Shown piece after piece: positions 1 through 5,070 of a stretch of DNA of 9,653 nucleotides (its first letter is position 1; each line of letters starts with the position of its first letter). Where the stretch lies: contig WAOH01000120.1 in assembly GCA_015521385.1 (NCBI GenBank), forward strand, positions 1 through 9,653. The letters are read 5' to 3'. The translations under genes were made by a program, and so were the position numbers. The notes beneath the pieces are model-generated. The model searched no databases and was not told the origin of the DNA. It saw nothing but the letters and a program-made list of their open reading frames with translations. Source of the stretch: Thermoproteota archaeon. GTDB taxonomy: Archaea > Korarchaeota > Korarchaeia > Korarchaeales > Korarchaeaceae.

Positions 1-535
1 CCCACAGGGCCATTATCACCTTCTGTATCTCCCTCAGCTTATCAGGCACGTTCATCGAGGCGTTCTTGGCCAATGCCCTGGCTATGTACGGGACCATCCC
101 CAGCAGCGGGTGAACCGATCTCTTCTCTATGGACTCGGGGTGCTCGGCAGCAATCTCTTCGACCTCCATCCCCCCGTACGGGGTGGAGATGAAGGTCATG
201 CTCCTGGCGTTCCTGTCGGCGATGGCTCCCACGTAGATCTCCGTCTTGACCCTTATGGGCTCCTCGACCAGCAGGGACTCGGGCTTGTAACCGTAGAATG
301 TCTTGGATAGAAGCTCGCTGGCGACCTCCCTCGCCTCCTCCGGTGAGCCGACTACCTTGATCCCACCAGCCTTCCCCCTCTGGCCGTGAGGGATCTGTAT
401 CTTCAAAACAGCCCTGCCACCCAACTTTTCAGTTATTAAAGCAGCCTCTTCAGGAGTTTTGGCGACTTCGCCCCGGGGGATTGGCACTCCTTTCGAAGCG
501 AGCGCCTCCTTTGACTCATACTCGAGCAATCTCAT
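1..535 (-). CDS. sucC: Succinyl-CoA synthetase (ADP-forming) beta subunit, N-terminal part
   Basis: Beta subunit of succinyl-CoA ligase, which with SucD converts succinyl-CoA, ADP and phosphate to succinate, CoA and ATP in the TCA cycle (cytoplasm). The first 178 residues are present and the rest lies beyond the left edge. Visible features are the N-terminus MRLLEYESKEAL, typical of this ATP-grasp family; the nucleotide-binding segment with K45 and GQRGKAGGIK at 51-60; and STPYGGMEVEEIA at 117-129, matching the conserved STEGG-type stretch of bacterial SucC. The ATG at 533-535 fits a TATA-like box about 25 bp upstream, suggesting a leaderless mRNA. It is divergent from sucD instead of co-directional, which is unusual. 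Other acyl-CoA synthetase beta subunits share the fold, but the adjacent true sucD supports SucC. Family confidence is high; the exact acid substrate is inferred. Confidence 0.93.
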   Translation of the reverse strand, partial: MRLLEYESKEALASKGVPIPRGEVAKTPEEAALITEKLGGRAVLKIQIPHGQRGKAGGIKVVGSPEEAREVASELLSKTFYGYKPESLLVEEPIRVKTEIYVGAIADRNARSMTFISTPYGGMEVEEIAAEHPESIEKRSVHPLLGMVPYIARALAKNASMNVPDKLREIQKVIMALW

Positions 536-555
536 AGGGCATTCCTTCCATCGAT

Positions 556-564
556 AATTTTAAT
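556..564. promoter_or_regulatory. Near-palindromic TATA-like element shared by divergent sucC and sucD
   Basis: AATTTTAAT reads ATTAAAATT on the other strand, so one site could bind TBP in either orientation. Its centre (about 560) is 25 bp from the sucC start codon, predicting a leaderless sucC mRNA. A start about 25 bp to the right would give sucD a leader of roughly 10 nt holding GGTGAT. It is the only AT-rich stretch in the 60-bp gap. Promoter activity is inferred from spacing and composition alone. Confidence 0.5.
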
Positions 565-595
565 CATTACACCGCCGGTTGGGCCCGGTGATCGG

Positions 596-1486
596 ATGGC
601 GATACTGGTGCGTGAGGGCATGAAGGTGCTCGTTCAGGGCATTACCGGAAGGCAGGGGACCATCCACACGAAGCTCATGCTAGATTACGGTACGAACGTG
701 GTTGCCGGCGTTACCCCGGGGAAGGCGGGAACGGAGGTTCATGGCGTCCCAGTTTTCGATACGGTGGAGGATGCCATCAAGGAGGTTGGCCCGATAGACG
801 CCTCCATAATATTCGTGCCGGCCCCGTTCGCCCTGGACGCTGTCGTCGAGGCCGTGGATAACGGGATACCTCTGGTGGTGGTGATAACCGAGGGCATACC
901 GGTACACGACACAGCCAAGTTCGTGAGTTACGCGAAGAGCAAGGGAACCACGATAATAGGACCCAACTGTCCGGGCATAATCGCCCCCGGAAGGGTCAAG
1001 ATAGGGATAATGCCCGCCGATGCCTTCGCGCCCGGACCCGTGGGGATTGTCTCCAGGAGCGGGACCCTGACCTACGAGATCTCCATATCACTCAAGGAGG
1101 ACGGCTACGGATCGAGCACGACGATAGGTATAGGCGGAGACCCGATAACCGGACTGAACTTCATAGAGGTCCTGGAACTGTTCAAGGAGGACCCCGAAAC
1201 CAAGGCGGTCGTCCTAGTGGGGGAGATCGGAGGGGATGCCGAGGAGAGGGCCGCGAGGTACATAAAGGAGACCAACTATCCCAAGCCCGTGGTCGCATAC
1301 GTGGCGGGCAGGACCGCTCCTCCCGGAAAGAGGATGGGGCACGCGGGCGCCATAATAACCGGGGGCCAGGGCACTGTGGAGAGCAAGGAGGCGGCCTTCA
1401 AGGAGGCGGGAGTCCCAGTAGCCAAGACACCCTTCGAGATAGCTCCTCTGCTGGAGAGGGTGATGAAGGAGAGGGGGCTAGCCTGA
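596..1486 (+). CDS. sucD: Succinyl-CoA synthetase alpha subunit
   Basis: Alpha subunit of succinyl-CoA ligase: it binds CoA and carries the phosphohistidine that relays phosphate between succinyl phosphate and the nucleotide on SucC. At 296 aa it has the full family length (E. coli SucD is about 289). Visible are a Rossmann-type CoA-binding N-terminus with GITGRQG at 15-21, GPNCPG at 122-127, SRSGTLTYE at 153-161, and the active-site stretch GKRMGHAGAII with H249 as the expected phosphohistidine, followed by GGQGTVESK. The ATG at 596 follows GGTGATCGG (587-595), a partial Shine-Dalgarno. The 3' end overlaps the oppositely oriented winged-helix gene by 9 bp. Nothing is degraded. Assignment is secure; substrate could be confirmed only with the full SucC. 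Confidence 0.96.
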   Translation: MAILVREGMKVLVQGITGRQGTIHTKLMLDYGTNVVAGVTPGKAGTEVHGVPVFDTVEDAIKEVGPIDASIIFVPAPFALDAVVEAVDNGIPLVVVITEGIPVHDTAKFVSYAKSKGTTIIGPNCPGIIAPGRVKIGIMPADAFAPGPVGIVSRSGTLTYEISISLKEDGYGSSTTIGIGGDPITGLNFIEVLELFKEDPETKAVVLVGEIGGDAEERAARYIKETNYPKPVVAYVAGRTAPPGKRMGHAGAIITGGQGTVESKEAAFKEAGVPVAKTPFEIAPLLERVMKERGLA

Positions 1487-1813
1487 ACTCTGGGGCCGTT
1501 CCTCCTCTAGCTCCCCGTTTCCGCCCTCCCCAACCCCTTTACCCGACCCTTCGCTAACTCCCACTCCCTCCTCATCCGAAAATTGGGACTGGGCCTCGGT
1601 CTGGAGCAGGAATCCCTTTCCCTCATTGGTTATCCTGTAGAAAGTGTACCCCCCGTGAGAGAACCTCTCAACCAAGCCCTCCCTGACCATCTCCTCGAGC
1701 ACGGGTTTAAGCTCGGATATGGAGGCATCCAGCCTCCTGAGCAGCTCCCTGAGGTGAAGCACCCCCGCCTCACTAAGCTCCTTGAGCACCCTCTCCCTCA
1801 ATCCCGAGCCCAT
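1478..1813 (-). CDS. Small winged-helix protein with acidic Gly/Ser-rich tail (hypothetical)
   Basis: A 111-aa protein that I cannot assign to a named family. Residues about 1-72 read as a winged helix: an initial helix (LRERVLKELSEAG), a second helix with LRELLRRL, a recognition-type helix (ISELKPVLEEMVREGLVERF) and a wing ending in YTFYRITNEGKGFL. That pattern resembles small archaeal wHTH regulators or accessory factors. Residues about 73-111 are low-complexity, rich in Glu, Gly and Ser, and likely disordered. The ATG at 1811-1813 is the first possible start, because an in-frame stop lies two codons upstream. A CTTTATG box on the minus strand, about 26 bp upstream, predicts a leaderless mRNA. 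The gene is divergent from L40e and convergent with sucD, overlapping its last 9 bp. DNA binding is inferred from the fold only. Confidence 0.72.
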   Translation of the reverse strand: MGSGLRERVLKELSEAGVLHLRELLRRLDASISELKPVLEEMVREGLVERFSHGGYTFYRITNEGKGFLLQTEAQSQFSDEEGVGVSEGSGKGVGEGGNGELEEERPQSSG

Positions 1814-1835
1814 GATCTATCCCACAACCCACAGG

Positions 1836-1850
1836 CATAAAGTTTTATCA
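1836..1850. promoter_or_regulatory. Back-to-back TATA-like boxes for the winged-helix gene and L40e
   Basis: Minus-strand CTTTATG (1836-1842) is centred about 26 bp from the winged-helix start codon. Plus-strand AGTTTTATCA (1841-1850) is centred about 37 bp before the L40e ATG, predicting a leader near 12 nt that carries GGGAG (1872-1876). The two boxes overlap or abut, so the two genes may compete for TBP. Inferred from sequence and spacing. Confidence 0.5.
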
Positions 1851-1882
1851 AGCCATGCGATGCCCCTAGCTGGGAGATCAAA

Positions 1883-2047
1883 ATGCCCGTGGAAGACCCC
1901 TTCAAAAGGAGTATAGCGATGAAAGCCCTGCTGGGCTACAAGATATGCAGAAAGTGCGGCGCTAGGAACCCTCTAAGCGCTACAAGATGCAGGAGGTGCA
2001 GGAGCAAGAACCTCCGGCTGAAGAAGACGAAGCTGGTGAGGAAGTGA
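1883..2047 (+). CDS. rpl40e: Large-subunit ribosomal protein L40e
   Basis: A 54-aa basic protein of the 50S subunit, the archaeal counterpart of the ribosomal part of eukaryotic ubiquitin-L40. It holds a four-cysteine zinc site, CRKC (22-25) and CRRC (36-39), with the family-typical stretch CGARNPLSATRCRRC between and after them, and a Lys/Arg-rich C-terminus suited to rRNA binding. The ATG at 1883 is preceded by GGGAGAT (1872-1878). The gene is divergent from the winged-helix gene and sits 58 bp upstream of the tRNA-Arg gene in the same direction, so read-through into the tRNA and following frame is possible. It is short but complete, and the cysteine spacing makes the call firm. Confidence 0.93.
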   Translation: MPVEDPFKRSIAMKALLGYKICRKCGARNPLSATRCRRCRSKNLRLKKTKLVRK

Positions 2048-2057
2048 TCCACTAACC

Positions 2058-2062
2058 TTTTT
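2058..2062 (+). terminator. Possible oligo-T terminator after L40e
   Basis: TTTTT lies 11 bp beyond the L40e stop codon. Short T-runs on the coding strand can terminate archaeal transcription. If it works poorly, L40e would be co-transcribed with the tRNA and the following reading frame. A single T5 is weak evidence. Confidence 0.3.
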
Positions 2063-2087
2063 CAATCCGTGAGCTTCCTCTCACTTC

Positions 2088-2102
2088 GGAGGGTTTCACA
2101 TG
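2088..2102 (+). promoter_or_regulatory. Strong Shine-Dalgarno and ATG placed just before the tRNA gene
   Basis: GGAGGG at 2088-2093 is followed after six bases by ATG at 2100-2102, an ideal archaeal ribosome-binding arrangement. This ATG is only six bases upstream of the first nucleotide of tRNA-Arg, and its frame runs through the whole tRNA without a stop into the membrane protein downstream. The site is what makes the long frame believable as a gene instead of a chance extension. Confidence 0.6.
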
Positions 2103-3164
2103 AGCGGGCCCGTAGCTCAGCAAGGATCAGAGCGCCGGCCTGCGGAGCCGGAGGTCCCGGGTTCAAGTCCCGGCGGGCCCGCTATCCTCCTGCTGGTCCT
2201 GCTGATCGTTCCCCTGATACCCATATCCGGGCAGCAGCCCCACTTCGACGCCGTCGTTGTGAGGGGCGACATATACACGGATTGGGCGGTCGCCATGGCC
2301 TACGGCATAACGCACGGATCCTGGGTGATACACCTCACGGCCGACAACGAGGCCGAGGTGCTGAACCTCCTGTCCGGGTTCATGAGGTTCAGGAAGGGGG
2401 TGAACATACTCATAATAGGCGCCCCCAACGCCGTCCCGATAGAGTTCGAGGAGAAGCTTCGAAGGATGGGGGCGGCCGTCAGCAGAATAGGAGGTGCAAC
2501 TAGGCTGGACACATCCCTACTGCTGGCCATGTACTACTGGAGCGACTGCGAGTCCGTGGTGCTGGCTGACGGACTCAACTCCTCCTACTACATGGTCGCC
2601 CTGTCCGTCGCGGTGGAGAGGAACGCCCCGATAATCTACACCATGGATGGGAAGCCCCCCGAGGGCTTCGAAGCCTCCCTGAGGGAGCACCTCAAACATG
2701 TGAAGAGCCTGGTGGTGATAGGTAACAGCCTGGACCGGGGGGAGGCGGACGCCCTCGTCTCGCAGGGGTACAGGGTGGAGGTCATAGGCGAGATAGGGAG
2801 CACCAGGCCTCCATCCACGGGCTGGTCCCCCTCGTTCATAGTCAGGGAGGTCTTCAACCCCCTACCCCTGCTCACGGGCCTCCTCATCGGTCTCGCAGCA
2901 GCTTTTCTCGTCTACAGATCGAGGCCCAAGCCCGTCCCCGACATCATGGACTTCTTCACCGTGGACGAGAGGAAGCTAATCGAGATCATAATGGAGAGGG
3001 GCGAGGTGTCTCAGGAGGAGCTCCCCGATCTGACCGGGTTCTCCAAGCCGAAGATAAGCAGACTGCTGAAGGATCTGGTCGACAGGAAGGTCGTGGAGAG
3101 GAAGAAATACGGTAAGACTTACCTAGTGACACTCACGGAGAGGTTCAGATCCCAGGCCAGTTAG
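2100..3164 (+). CDS. Membrane protein with CWB2-like outer domain and cytoplasmic winged helix; N-terminus spans the tRNA gene
   Basis: Probable membrane-anchored one-component regulator. From the ATG at 2100 (SD GGAGGG) it has 354 aa. Residues 3-27 are encoded by the tRNA-Arg gene. A hydrophobic segment at 29-42 looks like a signal peptide or anchor. Residues about 48-230 form an outer alpha/beta domain with RIGGATRLDTSLLLA (129-143), the hallmark of cell-wall-binding repeat 2 (PF04122-like). PLPLLTGLLIGLAAAFLVY (254-272) is a transmembrane helix, followed by basic residues. Residues about 287-350 are a MarR/TrmB-like winged helix (QEELPDLTGFSKPKISRLLK). No ATG, GTG or TTG lies between the tRNA and the hydrophobic segment; the next in-frame starts (GTG 2259, ATG 2295) would remove it. 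Either translation starts before the tRNA, a non-canonical start is used, or the gene was disrupted. Ligand and target genes are unknown. Confidence 0.72.
   Translation: MSGPVAQQGSERRPAEPEVPGSSPGGPAILLLVLLIVPLIPISGQQPHFDAVVVRGDIYTDWAVAMAYGITHGSWVIHLTADNEAEVLNLLSGFMRFRKGVNILIIGAPNAVPIEFEEKLRRMGAAVSRIGGATRLDTSLLLAMYYWSDCESVVLADGLNSSYYMVALSVAVERNAPIIYTMDGKPPEGFEASLREHLKHVKSLVVIGNSLDRGEADALVSQGYRVEVIGEIGSTRPPSTGWSPSFIVREVFNPLPLLTGLLIGLAAAFLVYRSRPKPVPDIMDFFTVDERKLIEIIMERGEVSQEELPDLTGFSKPKISRLLKDLVDRKVVERKKYGKTYLVTLTERFRSQAS
2106..2181 (+). tRNA. tRNA-Arg (anticodon GCG)
   Basis: A complete 76-nt cloverleaf can be folded by hand with no mismatch in any stem. The acceptor GGGCCCG (2106-2112) pairs with CGGGCCC (2174-2180), with discriminator G2181. 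T8 and A9 are followed by the D stem GCTC/GAGC. The anticodon stem CCGGC (2135-2139) pairs with GCCGG (2147-2151) around loop CTGCGGA, with anticodon GCG at 2142-2144, reading CGC and CGU. The variable loop has 5 nt. The T stem CCGGG/CCCGG closes loop TTCAAGT. There is no intron, and CCA is not encoded (the next bases are CTA). No clear TATA box lies about 26 bp upstream, so it may be transcribed from the L40e side. It is fully nested in the reading frame that starts at 2100. Confidence 0.96.
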
Positions 3165-3170
3165 GGACAT

Positions 3171-3180
3171 CTTTAAATTA
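3171..3180 (+). promoter_or_regulatory. TATA-like box for the Zn-ribbon / EF-1 beta operon
   Basis: CTTTAAATTA is a good archaeal TATA match, just after the stop of the membrane-protein gene. A start about 26 bp downstream (near 3201) would leave a leader of roughly 11 nt before the GTG at 3212. Inferred from sequence and spacing. Confidence 0.6.
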
Positions 3181-3211
3181 CCGTGGGCCGGGCCCTTACC
3201 GGTGTGATGAA

Positions 3212-3418
3212 GTGTCCAGCGAGAGCCTAGTCTTCACCCTAGTGCCTCCAGATGAGGATGTTTACTGCACCTCATGCGGCAAGAAGGTCACCTACGAGCA
3301 GGGATTCGTGGCCTTCCGCTGCCCCAACTGCGGGGAGGCGGTGATAATAAGATGCAAGGTATGCAGGAAGCAGGCCAACGAGTACGTCTGTCCCAACTGC
3401 GGGTTCGTCGGTCCGTGA
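3212..3418 (+). CDS. Zn-ribbon RNA-binding-type protein linked to translation (COG2888-like)
   Basis: A 68-aa cytoplasmic protein with four CxxC pairs: C19/C22, C37/C40, C48/C51 and C60/C63, enough for two zinc ribbons. This arrangement (CTSC, CPNC, CKVC, CPNC) matches the small archaeal proteins predicted to be RNA-binding Zn-ribbons with a role in translation, which are commonly encoded next to EF-1 beta, as here. The start is GTG at 3212; no other in-frame start with support lies upstream, and GGTGTGATG just before it is a partial Shine-Dalgarno. The EF-1 beta gene begins 9 bp after its stop, so the two should be co-transcribed. The biochemical role of this family has not, to my knowledge, been firmly shown; RNA binding is a family prediction. 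Confidence 0.88.
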   Translation: MSSESLVFTLVPPDEDVYCTSCGKKVTYEQGFVAFRCPNCGEAVIIRCKVCRKQANEYVCPNCGFVGP

Positions 3419-3427
3419 GGTGATCCT

Positions 3428-3697
3428 ATGGCTAGGATAATGGCTTTAGTCAGGGTGCTCCTCGACGGGAGCGTTGAACCGACCAAGGTCGTCGAGTCCC
3501 TCAGGGGGGCTCTGTCCTCCATCGGGGGGAACTTGGAGAGCTACGAGGAGAAGCCGATCGGGTTCGGGATAACCGCCCTCAGCGTGGTCCTCACCGCCCC
3601 GGAGGAGGACGGGATAACTGACAGGATAATGGAGGCCATTCAGGGCATCGAAGGGGTAAGCAGCGCCGAGCTTGAGAGGGTTAGCAGGGCGGGCTGA
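3428..3697 (+). CDS. ef1b: Translation elongation factor 1-beta (EF-1B, guanine-nucleotide exchange factor)
   Basis: An 89-aa protein equal to the C-terminal exchange domain of eukaryotic EF-1 beta. It promotes GDP release from EF-1 alpha so the factor can be reloaded with GTP for the next aminoacyl-tRNA delivery. The whole length fits the family (about 88-92 aa). Visible are the first beta strand (MALVRVLLDG), the central stretch EEKPIGFGITALSVVLTAPE at 40-59, and the final IEGVSSAELERVSR. The ATG at 3428 is preceded by GAGGTGATC (3416-3424), an almost perfect Shine-Dalgarno overlapping the upstream stop, which fixes the start and suggests translational coupling. The next gene's ATG follows its stop codon directly. 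Confidence 0.93.
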   Translation: MARIMALVRVLLDGSVEPTKVVESLRGALSSIGGNLESYEEKPIGFGITALSVVLTAPEEDGITDRIMEAIQGIEGVSSAELERVSRAG

Positions 3698-3946
3698 ATG
3701 TCCCGAAACCTCCCCCTCCTGACGGTGATATACGACGTGGTTAGGAGCAAGAGGGTCATAAACGACAGGGATCTCTACGAGCTGGTCTCCTCCAAAATAC
3801 CAGGGGTGTCCCTCTCTCAAATAGAGGAGGCTCTGCTAAAACTGGAGGTAATGGGCAAGGTAGTCACATCGGCTAGTGGCAAGAAGGGAGAACTCCTCAT
3901 AGAGATAGCCGGTGAGAGGAGATACCTGACGCCGGACGAGGAGTGA
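3698..3946 (+). CDS. 82-aa hypothetical protein, possible winged helix, in the EF-1 beta operon
   Basis: I do not recognise this protein. It has 82 aa, with no membrane segment or metal-binding motif. The order of predicted elements is helix (PLLTVIYDVVRSK), helix (DRDLYELVSSKIPG), helix (SLSQIEEALLKLEVMGKV) and a two-strand wing (KVVTSAS, ELLIEIAGE), consistent with a compact winged helix ending in acidic residues. The ATG directly follows the EF-1 beta TGA, so it is almost certainly translated from the same message, perhaps by re-initiation; only a weak GGGCGGG precedes it. It ends 19 bp before the stop of the convergent FEN-1 gene. The context suggests a link to translation or RNA, but this is inference. 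Confidence 0.8.
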   Translation: MSRNLPLLTVIYDVVRSKRVINDRDLYELVSSKIPGVSLSQIEEALLKLEVMGKVVTSASGKKGELLIEIAGERRYLTPDEE

Positions 3947-3951
3947 GTGGC

Positions 3952-3974
3952 TCAGAACCAAAGGTTCAGAACCA
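3952..3974. repeat. Short direct repeat with internal inverted repeat at a convergent 3' junction
   Basis: TCAGAACCA occurs at 3952-3960 and again at 3966-3974, and GAACC-AAA-GGTTC (3955-3967) forms a 5-bp hairpin. It spans the gap between the 82-aa gene and FEN-1 and the FEN-1 stop codon. It could be a weak bidirectional 3' structure or a chance tandem slip. Confidence 0.35.
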
Positions 3975-4994
3975 GGCCTCCAGCCCCCCTCCGGCGAGCA
4001 TCTTGTAGGCCTCCTCTATCTCCTGCACCACCTTCCTCACCCTGTCCTCCGAGAACTCGTGCTCATCCACCATGAACTTGATCAGGCCCTCCCTGTCGGG
4101 CCTCCTCAGGTCGGTATCGTAGTCGTCGGTAGTTGGCGGATTGAGGAAGAACTCGAATATGCTCCGAGGATCCACATCGAACTCCCAGTTCACCTTAGCG
4201 AAGAGGACCTCGGGCTTCGGGAACCTCTTCACCAGTTCCAGGGCTCTCTTCACCCCTATCCCCCTGACGCCTCCGGGATTGTAGTCCGTCCCCACCAGGA
4301 TTCCTATGAGTATCAGCTGCTCCCTGGTGATCCCGTGGCTGCTCAGCACGTCCTTCAGCTCTATAAGCTCCGGGTGCACATCAACGTACACGTTCTTCCC
4401 GGGGAGCTTCCTCTTACCCGTGATGGTGACGTTCCTCACCAACTTGGGCGCACCGAACAGGAGGGAATCGTAATCTTGGGAGGCCGCGGCCCACACATCG
4501 CCCTTAGCTGCCATGTACGCAGCCTGAGCCTCACCCTCGCTGGGCGCCTGCACGACGGGAACGCCCATCAGCCGGAGGATCTGCTTGGCGTCCTCCACCA
4601 TCTCATCCGTGACCATCAGCGCTGCCTGGGCGTACTTCCTGGCCTCCTCGAGGTCTCCCCTCCGTAAGGCCTCCTTCCACTTCTCCTCAGCCTCTTCCCT
4701 GACCTTCACTCTCTCCTCAACGGTTTCAGCCTTGAACTCGGGACGCTCCCCATCGAATACGTAGATGGGAATTATCCCCTCCTTCAGCAGGTTCGCGGTC
4801 CTGTAGAAGATCCCCGAGTGAACGCTCGTTATCTCCCCCCTGCTGGTCATCAGGGGAGTGCCGTCGGGCTGCCTTATCTTGGCCAGAAACTGGTACATCG
4901 CGTTGAACGCATCGAGGGCCAGCTTCTTTCCCGACAGATCCTTAAGCCTGAGCTCCACTTTCCTCGTTATCAGGTCACCTATCTTGACCCCCAT
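3966..4994 (-). CDS. fen: Flap endonuclease 1 (FEN-1/XPG family)
   Basis: Structure-specific 5' nuclease that trims 5' flaps during Okazaki-fragment maturation and base-excision repair. At 342 aa it has the normal archaeal length. The N-terminal XPG domain starts MGVKIGDLI, with metal ligands visible as D28 (LALDAFN), D81 (VFDG), E153 and E155 (PSEGEAQAA), D174 and D176 (SQDYD) and D237 (GTDYN). The helix-two-turn-helix NPGGVRGIGVKRAL is at 239-252. The extreme C-terminus GGGLEAWF is a PCNA-interacting box that keeps the Leu and the Trp-Phe pair but has Gly where Gln is usual. The ATG at 4992-4994 has no Shine-Dalgarno; a TATA-like box 35 bp upstream implies a leader of about 9 nt. It is convergent with the EF-1 beta operon and divergent from the glycosyltransferase. 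Confidence 0.96.
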   Translation of the reverse strand: MGVKIGDLITRKVELRLKDLSGKKLALDAFNAMYQFLAKIRQPDGTPLMTSRGEITSVHSGIFYRTANLLKEGIIPIYVFDGERPEFKAETVEERVKVREEAEEKWKEALRRGDLEEARKYAQAALMVTDEMVEDAKQILRLMGVPVVQAPSEGEAQAAYMAAKGDVWAAASQDYDSLLFGAPKLVRNVTITGKRKLPGKNVYVDVHPELIELKDVLSSHGITREQLILIGILVGTDYNPGGVRGIGVKRALELVKRFPKPEVLFAKVNWEFDVDPRSIFEFFLNPPTTDDYDTDLRRPDREGLIKFMVDEHEFSEDRVRKVVQEIEEAYKMLAGGGLEAWF

Positions 4995-5024
4995 GGGAGG
5001 TCACAGTTATTCCGCCGCTTCCTC

Positions 5025-5048
5025 GAATTAAACATTGGTCTTTATCAA
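5025..5048. promoter_or_regulatory. Divergent TATA-like boxes for FEN-1 and the glycosyltransferase operon
   Basis: Minus-strand GTTTAATTC (5025-5033) lies about 35 bp from the FEN-1 ATG. Plus-strand TTTATCAA (5041-5048) is centred 27 bp before the ATG at 5071, predicting a leaderless glycosyltransferase mRNA. This excludes the in-frame TTG at 5035, which would lie upstream of the box. Inferred from sequence and spacing. Confidence 0.55.
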
Positions 5049-5070
5049 GCCGGACCGTCAGTCCCTCCAG

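Noticed and set aside
2106..2181. tRNA as an attachment site for an integrated element
   Set aside because: I found no second copy of the tRNA 3' end and no integrase or phage gene in the window.
2100..2202. Excision of the tRNA and ligation of its flanks as a way to restore the mRNA
   Set aside because: Removing the mature 76-nt tRNA shifts the frame and reaches TGA eight codons after the junction; only a 75-nt removal keeps the frame, so splicing out the exact tRNA would not rescue the protein.
2069..2503. 144-aa plus-strand frame also crossing the tRNA
   Set aside because: Its translation is Arg/Pro/Gly-rich with no domain, and it runs in the wrong frame beneath the CWB2/winged-helix protein.
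3204..3210. GTGATGA resembling a C box of a C/D-box sRNA
   Set aside because: No CTGA D box with suitable spacing follows, and the motif is explained by the leader of the Zn-ribbon gene; a similar GTGATGA near 1460 also lacks a proper partner.
4059..4667. 202-aa plus-strand open frame
   Set aside because: It lies entirely antisense to FEN-1, is low-complexity and shows no family features; it is a shadow of GC-rich codon bias.
5035..5070. TTG start 12 codons upstream for the glycosyltransferase
   Set aside because: The extension contains the TATA-like box, and GT4 proteins begin with the MRIALVG-type strand coded from the ATG at 5071.
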